From a virus: a DNA stretch of 64,000 nucleotides. A model generated the notes under the pieces. That model did no database searches. It saw nothing but the letters and a program-made list of their open reading frames with translations, and had not been told where the DNA came from. This document shows positions 14,070 through 21,197 of the stretch, piece after piece. Position numbers and translations under genes: made by a program. How positions within the stretch are numbered: position 1 is the first letter of the stretch; the number at the start of each line of letters is the position of its first letter. The stretch covers positions 1 through 64,000 of the IMG/VR virus record IMGVR_UViG_3300034375_010007. One strand, given 5' to 3'.

Positions 14070-16229
14070 ATGTCTCTTCTGGATGAAGGCAAAGCAAACA
14101 CTCACTTAACTCACCTTGAAGAACTTGTTCTAACACAAGGTCCAAAAGGTTATGATATGGCTCGGGCTTTTTTGCTTGAGTTATTGGAAGAGTTAAAGGG
14201 TAATGTTGATTCAAAAGTAAAGACCTCCGTTAAATGGGACGGAGCGCCTGCTATTTTTGCTGGTATCAATCCAGAGAATGGCAAGTTCTTTGTTGGCACA
14301 AAATCTATCTTCAACAAAGTACCAAAGATAAACTACACCCCCGAAGATGTTCAGAGAAATCACGGACACGCTCCGGGTTTGGTTGATAAACTTACAAAAG
14401 CACTTCAATACTTGCCTCCCCTAGGAATTCAAAAGATCCTTCAGGGAGACTTTATGTTTGATGACGAAATGATTAGCACCATCGATGTTGATGGCGAACC
14501 TCATTATGCTTTCAAGCCAAATACAATTACTTATGCTGCACCAGTTAATTCCAAACTTGGACAAGAGATCGCTGAATCAAAGTTCGGTATTGTATTCCAC
14601 ACAACTTATGATAGTTTGGATAGTGGCGCTTCTTTCGGCGCTGATGTAAGCGGTCTAAATAAGGTTCCCGGCGTATGGGTTGATGATGCTTACTTCACAG
14701 ATGATACAGGAACTGTTACTTTAACTGAAGATGAAGAGACGAAGGTTAAAGAGTTAGTTGCGGCTGCAGATCAGATCAACGAAAAGATCGATTATGACGA
14801 CCTTCCAATGGACCTTCTAAACATTTACATCAACTCTGAAATCAAAGGTGGTCAGTTCCTTGAAGATCCCGAGAAATCTTACTTGGGCTTCAAGCGTTGG
14901 TATTCAGGTCGTTTGGAGAAAAGAATTGATAAACTAAAATCTGAAAAGGGAAAGATGCGAGCAACCGAAAAAGGTCAAGAAATGCTTGCAGCCTTTGACG
15001 ATAAACAAGAAGATATTCTAAATCTTTTCAGAGTTTCCCGACTTCTATTTGAAGCAAAAAACATCTTTATCAGCAAATACAACAACGCTGTATATAACAC
15101 AAAACACTTTATTGATGATGGTTCAGGCGATTTGGTCGCAAGCAACCCAGAAGGTTATGTTGCGGTTGACCACATCGGTAACGGCGTCAAGTTTGTTGAT
15201 CGTTTAGAGTTCAGCAAAGCTAACTTTGCTGTAGATAAGGGCGCCAAGTTTCAGCAAACTGAAAGTCTTACAGTATACTGGGGATCTGATGGCTTCTCTG
15301 TAACAAAGACGCTGCTAGAGTGGTCTCGCAACCTTCCTTTTGTTGAGAATAAAAATCAAGAGCTTTACGAAAACCTTCTTGGTGGTGCTCCAATCACTTC
15401 CTTAGTTCGTGAAGCAAGTAAGGTAAAGGTTGCTTTGGCCGAAGCAGTCAACTGGGCTTTGAACGAGCAAGATGAAAAAAGAGTTATCGCTATTTACCCC
15501 GGACGGTTCCAGCCAATGGGTCGCCACCACTATGCAACTTACAAAGCACTTGCTGATCAATTTGGTCCCGAGAATACTTTCATCGCAACTTCAAACAAAA
15601 TGGGACCAAAGTCTCCTCTAGACTTCGAAGAGAAGAAAAAGATTATGGTTGCCCACGGTGTTCCAGCCGATAAGATTGTAATGACCAGAAATCCTTATCA
15701 GGCTCTTGAGATAACCAAAGACTTTGATCCAGACGCAACTTCTGTTGTATTTGCTGTTGGCGGCAAGGATATGCGTGAGAGCCCCAGATTTGCGAATCTA
15801 GACGGTTTCACAAAGAAAGGCACTCCTGCTTACTACAAAACTTATAAGCCAGGAGAAGAGCTTGTAGGGCTTGGTAAGCACGGCTACATCACAGTCGCCC
15901 CTCACGTTGAGATAGATGTTCCTGGGTTCGGTGAAATGTCGGGCACAACTTTAAGACAAGCTCTCAAAGGCGCAACCCCAGAAGACTTTGAAGCCATTAT
16001 GGGATTTTATAATCAAGAGATTTATGATATACTTCAAGGGAAACTTGAAGAGATGTCCGCTATGGGTGGTGGTGCCGTTGCTGGTTACTCTATGCCACTT
16101 GGAATGCGAGCCCCTGATGTTGTAGGCTCCGAGAAGAAAAAGAAGAGACATCCCAAGAACTTCATTAAAGAAGAACAAGAGATTGTTACTGAGGTAATGG
16201 ACTATTTATTAGGAATATCGGTGGGCTAA
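14070..16229 (+). CDS. Ligase-like domain fused to HIGH-motif nucleotidyltransferase
   Basis: A 719-aa protein. The N-terminal half has VKWDGAPAIFAG with K55-W-D57-G58, the K-x-D-G nucleotidylation motif of the DNA/RNA ligase superfamily, followed by ILQGDFMF (about 122) and GIVFHTTY (about 173) at positions that could be motifs III and IV. The C-terminal part (about 470-655) is a Rossmann nucleotidyltransferase of the NMNAT/cytidylyltransferase class: IYPGRFQPMGRHHYAT, GGKDMRES and MSGTTLRQALKG. The pairing suggests RNA or NAD-related repair or capping chemistry (inference). From memory, similar long proteins occur in other large phages as an unnamed family. Confidence 0.7.
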   Translation: MSLLDEGKANTHLTHLEELVLTQGPKGYDMARAFLLELLEELKGNVDSKVKTSVKWDGAPAIFAGINPENGKFFVGTKSIFNKVPKINYTPEDVQRNHGHAPGLVDKLTKALQYLPPLGIQKILQGDFMFDDEMISTIDVDGEPHYAFKPNTITYAAPVNSKLGQEIAESKFGIVFHTTYDSLDSGASFGADVSGLNKVPGVWVDDAYFTDDTGTVTLTEDEETKVKELVAAADQINEKIDYDDLPMDLLNIYINSEIKGGQFLEDPEKSYLGFKRWYSGRLEKRIDKLKSEKGKMRATEKGQEMLAAFDDKQEDILNLFRVSRLLFEAKNIFISKYNNAVYNTKHFIDDGSGDLVASNPEGYVAVDHIGNGVKFVDRLEFSKANFAVDKGAKFQQTESLTVYWGSDGFSVTKTLLEWSRNLPFVENKNQELYENLLGGAPITSLVREASKVKVALAEAVNWALNEQDEKRVIAIYPGRFQPMGRHHYATYKALADQFGPENTFIATSNKMGPKSPLDFEEKKKIMVAHGVPADKIVMTRNPYQALEITKDFDPDATSVVFAVGGKDMRESPRFANLDGFTKKGTPAYYKTYKPGEELVGLGKHGYITVAPHVEIDVPGFGEMSGTTLRQALKGATPEDFEAIMGFYNQEIYDILQGKLEEMSAMGGGAVAGYSMPLGMRAPDVVGSEKKKKRHPKNFIKEEQEIVTEVMDYLLGISVG

Positions 16230-16231
16230 CA

Positions 16232-17068
16232 ATGATTGATCGTAAAGAATTTGCTGAAGAGTTAATGCTCCGTGAGAATGTGCGCAAAGCAATTCGCCAC
16301 GTTTTGAATAAAAGAGAAACAAAAAGATTGAATGAAGAAAAGGAACTTCGTTCTATTGTTCGTTCTCTGTTAGCTGAGAAGAGTAATGTCGCGACTGTTG
16401 CTAAACACGAAAGCACTGGTATCAACACTCTAGAGGATCTTCTTAAGAATTCTAACTTGTTATCCGTTTTAGAGACTGGATACAAGTCTCTTACCACTGA
16501 TAAGCAACAGAGAGATTCATACAGAGCACACATTCTCAATGCTGTTGATAAATCACTTGCCCCAGAAGAGTCCCGCAAAGAAGCTGGCGCGGATGGAGAA
16601 CTTGAAGCAGTAGAAGAGGAAATTGATATCACCATCTCTGATAAGCCAGAAGATGATCCGGCATTTATCGATATTGAAGATAAAGAAGAAGAGCCAACTG
16701 AAGAGCCAGACGAGCGAGAAGATTTTGGCATTGAGGGTGAAGACAAGACCGGTCGTAACAGAGCATACGACGATTTCCAAAACATTGAGAAAAACATTCT
16801 TGTAGCATACGATAACCTTGATAATCCCAAGGATATTGATATGTTTGAAGAGTATCTTCTGAAAAATCTTGCTTTGTACTTTGATAAGTTCGAGGGTGAG
16901 TTATCTACAACTCCGGAAGAACCCCAAGCAGCCCAAGACGCACAGGCTGATGAGCCTGCTGCAGCACCTGAAGAAGGCGAACCTGACACTGACATTCCTG
17001 ACTTTGAGTTGGAAGAAGGAATGGAAATCAATCTTGAAAGCCTTATTGATAAACTATTAGAACAGTAA
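16232..17068 (+). CDS. Acidic scaffold-like protein
   Basis: A 278-aa protein with a basic amphipathic N-terminal helix (KAIRHVLNKRETKRL), a helical domain to about residue 110, and a strongly acidic Glu/Asp/Pro-rich second half with AYDDFQNIEKNILVAYDNL and a hydrophobic C-terminal helix. Composition and location fit a prohead core or internal scaffold protein; no sequence family is identified. Starts 2 bases after the fusion gene. Confidence 0.45.
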   Translation: MIDRKEFAEELMLRENVRKAIRHVLNKRETKRLNEEKELRSIVRSLLAEKSNVATVAKHESTGINTLEDLLKNSNLLSVLETGYKSLTTDKQQRDSYRAHILNAVDKSLAPEESRKEAGADGELEAVEEEIDITISDKPEDDPAFIDIEDKEEEPTEEPDEREDFGIEGEDKTGRNRAYDDFQNIEKNILVAYDNLDNPKDIDMFEEYLLKNLALYFDKFEGELSTTPEEPQAAQDAQADEPAAAPEEGEPDTDIPDFELEEGMEINLESLIDKLLEQ

Positions 17069-17071
17069 AAT

Positions 17072-17410
17072 ATGACAAACCCTAACATAGAAAAGGGTTT
17101 TAGTAGAAACAAATCACTATCAAATACATTACGCAAAGAAGGCAAGTCTTCTGAAGCGTTTGAAATAATGTTATCTGCTTTAACTCTTGAAGAAGTTATA
17201 GGACTAAAGTTAGAATGCTCTATGAAACTTACAAATGGTAAGCTGTATGGTTTCAATCTTTGGTCAAAAATAGTTGATATTTCTAAAGAAGCACTGTATA
17301 ATGCAGTTATTAGTGTTACTGACACTAATGCAGAGATAAGAAGAATATTGGGCGTTAACCCAAGTTCGTGGGTAGATATAAAGAGAAAGTTCGACATAGA
17401 CAGAGAATAA
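17072..17410 (+). CDS. Fis-like helix-turn-helix DNA-binding protein
   Basis: A 112-aa protein. The centre (LTLEEVIGLKLECSMKL, then KLYGFNLWSKI) and C-terminus (SVTDTNAEIRRILGV, then WVDIKRKFDI) match a recurrent phage/plasmid family whose C-terminal part is a Fis-type helix-turn-helix. Probably a transcriptional regulator or DNA architectural protein. Ends 33 bases before the tmRNA. Confidence 0.6.
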   Translation: MTNPNIEKGFSRNKSLSNTLRKEGKSSEAFEIMLSALTLEEVIGLKLECSMKLTNGKLYGFNLWSKIVDISKEALYNAVISVTDTNAEIRRILGVNPSSWVDIKRKFDIDRE

Positions 17411-17443
17411 AGAATTTTTCTGATCTTGTCAACAACAAAATAA

Positions 17444-17758
17444 GGGGGGTGACAGGTTTCGACAGGGTAAGGAAGATGGATAGTGCAGGTTGTGACAGCT
17501 AACTCAATCACATAAATCTTTAGTTAGAAACATATAACTGCAAACGACGCAAATTACGGTTTAGCACTAGCTGCTTAATCCCCGGTTGTTCTTCACCGGG
17601 TGTCCAAGAAGAACAAACAAAAACAAAACGCTTTTGCTTTTTTGAGCGTATCGAATCAAATTTGATACTTTGTTTATTTAGAGAAATAAACTAAACCTGT
17701 GAATGACTTGAAGTTGGATATACTTTGGACGCGCGTTCGAATCGCGCCACCTCCACCA
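17444..17758 (+). ncRNA. ssrA: tmRNA (one-piece), tag ANDANYGLALAA
   Basis: The 5' end GGGGGTG pairs with CACCTCC at the 3' end, followed by an encoded A-CCA (17755-17758). A T-arm with TTCGAAT and a GCGCG/CGCGC stem is present. The mRNA-like part runs from GCA at 17540 to TAA at 17576-17578 and codes for a 12-residue tag ending ALAA, as expected for a proteolysis tag. tmRNA with SmpB frees stalled ribosomes and marks the product for ClpXP. No smpB is seen in the window, so host SmpB would be used. There are no CDS between 17411 and 17829. Confidence 0.95.
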
Positions 17759-17794
17759 AATTATTAGGCGTTTCCACCAAAATATAAATTTTAT

Positions 17795-17823
17795 TTGACA
17801 TATACAAATATCTGTTGTATTAT
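17795..17823 (+). promoter_or_regulatory. Sigma-70-type promoter, predicted leaderless start
   Basis: TTGACA (17795-17800), a 17-base spacer and TATTAT (17818-17823). The expected start point is 6-7 bases on, at the A of the ATG at 17830, with no SD present. Looks like a host-recognised early promoter. Confidence 0.75.
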
Positions 17824-17829
17824 GTCTCT

Positions 17830-18357
17830 ATGAGAACTGAGACTAGAAGACAAAGATATGATAAGAAAATTAAAACTAATGTTACTAAAACTTACCCGAT
17901 TAGCTTATGTGCTATTAATTTCCGGGTGGATGATAACCTCGCTCACCTTGTGCGCTCTGCTGCCTGTTTTGGCGCTGAAACTGTTTATGTTATTGGTTCC
18001 GTACCTGAGCGGAGCACTATAAAGTCAGCATCAGGAAGTTTGATAGATTATGTTAATATTGTTCAATTCTCTACTCCCCAAGCGTTTTTGGAGCATTGTA
18101 GGAAAGAGAAAATTAAAGTTGTGGCTGCAGAACTGGTGGAAGGAGCAAGACCACTTTCTTCTTACGATTTCAATTTTGATGGCCATACTTGCTTGGTTGT
18201 TGGCAACGAATCAACTGGAGTTCCCACAGAGATAATCAGTTCTTCTGATGTGGTATACGTTGAAATGCCCGGTGTAGGCTATTGTCTAAACACCGCTCAA
18301 ACAGCAAATATACTTCTTTACGAGGCTGTGAAACAATACGAAGGGAACCAGAGGTAA
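17830..18357 (+). CDS. SpoU/TrmH family RNA 2'-O-methyltransferase
   Basis: About 175 aa from the ATG at 17830; a TTG 15 bases upstream is in frame but lies in the promoter -10 region. Family motifs are clear: NLAHLVRSAACFGAETVYVIG (motif 1), LVVGNESTGVP (motif 2) and VEMPGVGYCLNTAQTANILLYEA (motif 3), which form the trefoil knot that binds SAM. Family members 2'-O-methylate tRNA or rRNA. Its place between tmRNA and the tRNA cluster suggests modification of tRNA, but the target is not readable. Confidence 0.9.
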   Translation: MRTETRRQRYDKKIKTNVTKTYPISLCAINFRVDDNLAHLVRSAACFGAETVYVIGSVPERSTIKSASGSLIDYVNIVQFSTPQAFLEHCRKEKIKVVAAELVEGARPLSSYDFNFDGHTCLVVGNESTGVPTEIISSSDVVYVEMPGVGYCLNTAQTANILLYEAVKQYEGNQR

Positions 18358-18399
18358 TACCAAACTTAGACTACTTATAACATAACAGGAGGACACAGT

Positions 18400-18600
18400 G
18401 TGTCTGAGCAAAAGGAAATAAAGACACCGTCTTTTCTAAAAACGGTTTATCTCTCAAATCGAGAAATCCGTCTTATTCTGGCAGGTTTGTATTCTTTGAA
18501 TATGTCGGAAGAAGAAATAGAAGGAACACTTTGGAAAAAGCTATTGTTTGAAAAACTTCATAAGAAAACCAGACGAAAAAAGAACAGTGGTAAAGAGTAA
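18400..18600 (+). CDS. Small protein of unknown function
   Basis: A 66-aa protein starting at GTG 18400 with a strong SD (AGGAGG) 8 bases upstream. It has a helical middle (NREIRLILAGLYSL) and a basic Lys/Arg-rich C-terminus. No family recognised. A TATAAC hexamer lies upstream (about 18380). Overlaps the following reading frame. Confidence 0.55.
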   Translation: MSEQKEIKTPSFLKTVYLSNREIRLILAGLYSLNMSEEEIEGTLWKKLLFEKLHKKTRRKKNSGKE

Positions 18601-18829
18601 AAAGTTATCAAGACATCAAAAAGATGTATTGTTGGTGAAAGCATCAGCACAGTTTGGCAACAGAGCCTTGTATTCAATAGAGCAAAAAACACAAGGATTA
18701 GCTTTATACGCTTACGCTGATTCAAAGCAAGACGCCGAGATCCTAAGAAAAACCATTCCTCTTCGGTGGAATGGTTTATTTACTGTTGTTATTTATATTG
18801 ATTTACCTGACGAAGAAGACGAGGATTAA
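18548..18829 (+). CDS. Small protein of unknown function (start uncertain)
   Basis: Up to 93 aa if the TTG at 18548 is used; a GTG at 18587 would give an 80-aa protein with less overlap (14 bases) with the upstream gene. Neither has a strong SD. The body has alternating strands and helices (LYSIEQKTQGLALYAYADSK, then GLFTVVIYID) and an acidic tail (DEEDED), like a small ferredoxin-like fold. Function unknown. Confidence 0.5.
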   Translation: MKNFIRKPDEKRTVVKSKKLSRHQKDVLLVKASAQFGNRALYSIEQKTQGLALYAYADSKQDAEILRKTIPLRWNGLFTVVIYIDLPDEEDED

Positions 18830-18831
18830 TA

Positions 18832-19443
18832 ATGTTAACCGCCATTGGGGATGTGATGAGAGAATGCTATCGACGTGGTTGGATTACAACTCGCGACGGT
18901 AACTGCTCTGTCCGTAAAACAAAAGATAATAAGATCTTTATCACCCCATCAGGCGTTAGAAAAAACCTTATACACCCTGAATATATTGAGAGAATAAAGA
19001 TTCTAGAGGGTGGAGAATTTTTAAAGATTGAAGAGGACGAGAACCCATCCGGTGAGTTAGAGATGCACTGGCAACTTCTAAGAAATGCTAGATCTACAAG
19101 ATGCGTTCTTCACGTTCATCCAACAAATATTATTGCCGCTATGTATGCTGGCTGGGACTTAGAGAAACTATCCAAGCAGTTTCCAGAAGTCCACAGATAC
19201 ACAAGAGTAGGACCCAATGTTCCAGTCCTTCCGGCAGTATCCAGAGAACTAGCAGACGCAACATCAAAAAGCTTTGGATTGGTCGGAGGCAGAGTTGTTT
19301 ATGACGTTGTCGGTCAAGGAAATCATGGCGCTTGTGCTGTCGCAGCAAATCCTTGGGATGCATTTGAACACATAGAAAGATTAGAACATATTTGTCAGAT
19401 TGTCTTGACATCTGGCGTAAGACCCTGTAATATGTTTGTATGA
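18832..19443 (+). CDS. Class II aldolase/adducin family protein
   Basis: A 203-aa zinc-dependent aldolase-type protein. It has RDGNCSVR (21-28), TPSG (38-41), SGELEMH with the catalytic Glu region (73-79), the zinc pair HVHP (H94, H96) and the third His in GQGNHG (H165). The fold covers fuculose/ribulose-phosphate aldolases and MtnB-type dehydratases. All ligands are present, so it is likely active. Rare auxiliary gene in a phage; a sugar-phosphate role would fit the glycan cassette further on, but is unproven. GAGG SD upstream; overlaps the next gene by 4 bases. Confidence 0.85.
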   Translation: MLTAIGDVMRECYRRGWITTRDGNCSVRKTKDNKIFITPSGVRKNLIHPEYIERIKILEGGEFLKIEEDENPSGELEMHWQLLRNARSTRCVLHVHPTNIIAAMYAGWDLEKLSKQFPEVHRYTRVGPNVPVLPAVSRELADATSKSFGLVGGRVVYDVVGQGNHGACAVAANPWDAFEHIERLEHICQIVLTSGVRPCNMFV

Positions 19444-19652
19444 TAGTTAAAAAAGGAACAACAGTTTATCCTTCCATAAAAGGAGAATATAATTTTCATT
19501 ATCCTCAGATCGAGGATCCATATGTTTTACTGATGGACATAGAAGTTGACAGGCTTCATTGGGCAGAAAGAGATAATAAAGTTGCTGTAAAAGTTTGTAG
19601 TCCTGAAAACTATCTACCTTATAGTGTACTATGGTTAGAGACGCCGGTATAG
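19440..19652 (+). CDS. Small protein of unknown function
   Basis: A 70-aa beta-rich protein (MIVKKGTTVYPSIKGEYNF, then VAVKVCSPENYLPYSVLWLE). Start overlaps the aldolase stop (ATGA). It ends 10 bases into the tRNA-Thr gene, so the C-terminus overlaps the tRNA. A real gene is plausible but not certain. Confidence 0.45.
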   Translation: MIVKKGTTVYPSIKGEYNFHYPQIEDPYVLLMDIEVDRLHWAERDNKVAVKVCSPENYLPYSVLWLETPV

Positions 19653-19718
19653 CTCAGTTGGTAGAGCACCATTCTTGTAAAGTGGATGTCCACAGTTCGA
19701 ATCTGTGTGCCGGCACCA
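19643..19718 (+). tRNA. tRNA-Thr (UGU)
   Basis: A 76-base cloverleaf: acceptor GCCGGTA/TGCCGGC, D-arm TAGCTCAGTTGGTAGAGCA, anticodon loop CTTGTAA (anticodon TGT), T-loop TTCGAAT, and encoded CCA. Confidence 0.95.
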
Positions 19719-19737
19719 TAAAACTAAATATTTCCTT

Positions 19738-19813
19738 GGGGATGTAGCTCAGTTGGGAGAGCATCAGTTTTGCATACTGAGGGTCGTAGGTTCGATTCCT
19801 ATCATCTCCACCA
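19738..19813 (+). tRNA. tRNA-Ala (UGC)
   Basis: A 76-base cloverleaf: acceptor GGGGATG/CATCTCC, anticodon stem TCAGT/ACTGA with loop TTTGCAT (anticodon TGC), T-loop TTCGATT, and encoded CCA. Confidence 0.95.
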
Positions 19814-19818
19814 TTTTA

Positions 19819-19895
19819 GGGCGGCTAGCTCAGTTGGTTAGAGCAGTTGTTTTACACGCATCAGGTCGGGAGTTCGAATCTCTCGCCGCCCACCA
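19819..19895 (+). tRNA. tRNA-Val (UAC)
   Basis: A 77-base cloverleaf: acceptor GGGCGGC/GCCGCCC, anticodon loop TTTACAC (anticodon TAC), T-loop TTCGAAT, and encoded CCA. The anticodon stem GTTGT/GCATC has one T-T mismatch. Confidence 0.9.
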
Positions 19896-19899
19896 TAAT

Positions 19900-19975
19900 C
19901 AGGGCGTAGGGCAGGGGATGTCCCGCTGGTTTTGGGAACCAGAACACGTTGGTTCGATTCCAACCGCCCTGACCA
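19900..19975 (+). tRNA. tRNA-Pro (UGG)
   Basis: A 76-base cloverleaf: acceptor CAGGGCG/CGCCCTG (C at position 1, usual for proline), anticodon stem CTGGT/ACCAG with loop TTTGGGA (anticodon TGG), T-loop TTCGATT, and encoded CCA. Confidence 0.93.
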
Positions 19976-19980
19976 TTTTT

Positions 19981-20071
19981 AGAGAGGTGTCCGAGTGGCC
20001 GAAGGAGCAGCATTGGAAATGCTGTGTAGGTTCAAAGCCTACCGGGGGTTCGAATCCCCCCCTCTCTGCCA
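19981..20071 (+). tRNA. tRNA-Ser (GGA)
   Basis: A 91-base class II tRNA: acceptor AGAGAGG/CCTCTCT, anticodon stem CAGCA/TGCTG with loop TTGGAAA (anticodon GGA), a long variable arm, T-loop TTCGAAT, G discriminator and encoded CCA. Confidence 0.95.
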
Positions 20072-20080
20072 CTTAATATT

Positions 20081-20416
20081 ATGAAACCATACTTTTACAA
20101 AGCAAAAATAATCTCTGTTTATGATGGTGACACTGTAACAGCTGTTATAGATTTGGGATTTAACATTACAAATAAGATCAAGATTAGACTTTACGGTATT
20201 AATGCTCCCGAAATAAGAGGTAAGCAAAGACCAGAAGGTCTAAAAAGTAGAGATTATTTAAGATCTTTAATCCTTGACAAAGATGTAATCATACAAACAT
20301 TAAAAGATAAGAAAGGCAAATACGGTCGTTATATTGGAATTATCCACTTAGAGGATAAAAATATTAACGAACTTCTTGTAGAGTCAGGACATGCCGTAAA
20401 AAGGAGTATTAAATGA
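20081..20416 (+). CDS. Staphylococcal-nuclease-like (SNase/thermonuclease) protein
   Basis: A 111-aa SNase-fold nuclease: YDGDTV (D15, D17), RLYGINAPE (R36 and E44 match the catalytic pair) and KYGRYIG (R83), with INELLVESGHA at the end. All three catalytic residues are present. There is no signal peptide, so it acts in the cytoplasm, possibly in host DNA/RNA degradation. Follows the tRNA cluster by 9 bases and overlaps the next gene by 4. Confidence 0.88.
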   Translation: MKPYFYKAKIISVYDGDTVTAVIDLGFNITNKIKIRLYGINAPEIRGKQRPEGLKSRDYLRSLILDKDVIIQTLKDKKGKYGRYIGIIHLEDKNINELLVESGHAVKRSIK

Positions 20417-20652
20417 GTAACATGATGGCTGAACAGTTAGTACGAGCAGCGCTAGCTCGATTTGAGGCAGATAGACAAGAGGCTATCGCCGTTATTGAGT
20501 TGTATTTGAACAACCCCGCTGGTGTTGCAGAGCACCCCAGTGTTGTAAATGAAATTGCCACAGCAATTGGAAATCTAGCAGACGCCGAAGAGGCGATTGG
20601 CGCTATTGAGAGGAACTTTCTTTCACGTCCGGAAACAGATGAAGATGAGTGA
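20413..20652 (+). CDS. Small acidic helical protein
   Basis: A 79-aa all-helical protein (LVRAALARFEADRQEAIAVI, then IATAIGNLADAEEAIGAIE) with an acidic C-terminus. Start overlaps the nuclease stop (ATGA); the 3' end overlaps the nucleotidyltransferase start. Function unknown. Confidence 0.5.
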   Translation: MSNMMAEQLVRAALARFEADRQEAIAVIELYLNNPAGVAEHPSVVNEIATAIGNLADAEEAIGAIERNFLSRPETDEDE

Positions 20653-21163
20653 TGGTCCCAGACCAACTCCTTACACAACTGTTTGTGTATCAGGAGGTTT
20701 TGATCCTGTTCATATTGGACATCTTCGCATGATTCAAGAAGCAGCAGAATACGGTCATGTTGTTGTTATTGTAAATTCTGATGATTGGTTGATGCGTAAG
20801 AAGGGTTATATTTTCATGCCCTTTGAAGAACGTTGCGAAATTCTTAGAGGCTTTGCAACAACAGGCGAAACGACTTTTGTAGATGATACAGACGGAACAG
20901 TTTGCGAGGCTCTCCGAAGAATTGAGCCAGATTATTTTGCCAATGGCGGCGATCGCAAAACCAATAACACTCCCGAGATGGATGTGTGCGAAGAGCTAGG
21001 CATTGAAATGCTTTGGGGCGTAGGTGGAGGCAAGATTCAAAGTTCTTCCACATTGGTCTCTGATGCAGGAATGAACCCGGACCTCCCAAGCGACGATGAG
21101 TTACAGCCGTCTAAAGTTGAGATTGTTCAGTCGGGCGATGTGGCAAAAATAGGAAACTATTAA
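20639..21163 (+). CDS. Cytidylyltransferase-like nucleotidyltransferase
   Basis: About 174 aa from the ATG at 20639 (ATG 20645 is an alternative; GGA lies 5 bases before the first). It has GGFDPVHIGHLRMI, the HxGH nucleotide-binding motif of the glycerol-3-phosphate/heptose-phosphate class, then VIVNSDDWL, FMPFEERCEIL, FANGGDRK, and a degenerate ISSTxxR-like IQSSSTLVS. Activates a phosphorylated small molecule by nucleotidyl transfer; the substrate is uncertain (sugar- or polyol-phosphate). Confidence 0.82.
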   Translation: MKMSDGPRPTPYTTVCVSGGFDPVHIGHLRMIQEAAEYGHVVVIVNSDDWLMRKKGYIFMPFEERCEILRGFATTGETTFVDDTDGTVCEALRRIEPDYFANGGDRKTNNTPEMDVCEELGIEMLWGVGGGKIQSSSTLVSDAGMNPDLPSDDELQPSKVEIVQSGDVAKIGNY

Positions 21164-21173
21164 AAGAGGGCGC

Positions 21174-21179
21174 TATTTA
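21174..21179 (+). promoter_or_regulatory. Candidate late promoter element TATTTA (phoH)
   Basis: GCGCTATTTAG in the 34-base gap before phoH. A start 8 bases downstream would leave an 11-base leader containing GGGG before the ATG at 21198. Confidence 0.4.
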
Positions 21180-21197
21180 GTATAGAACGGGGTCTTA

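Noticed and set aside
16186-17511. 441-aa minus-strand open frame
   Set aside because: Serine-rich antisense shadow of the acidic 278-aa gene and its neighbours; no start signal and it contradicts three consecutive forward genes.
19643-20071. Repeated tRNA stretches as a CRISPR-like array
   Set aside because: Repeats are the shared D- and T-arm sequences of five distinct tRNAs with different anticodons.
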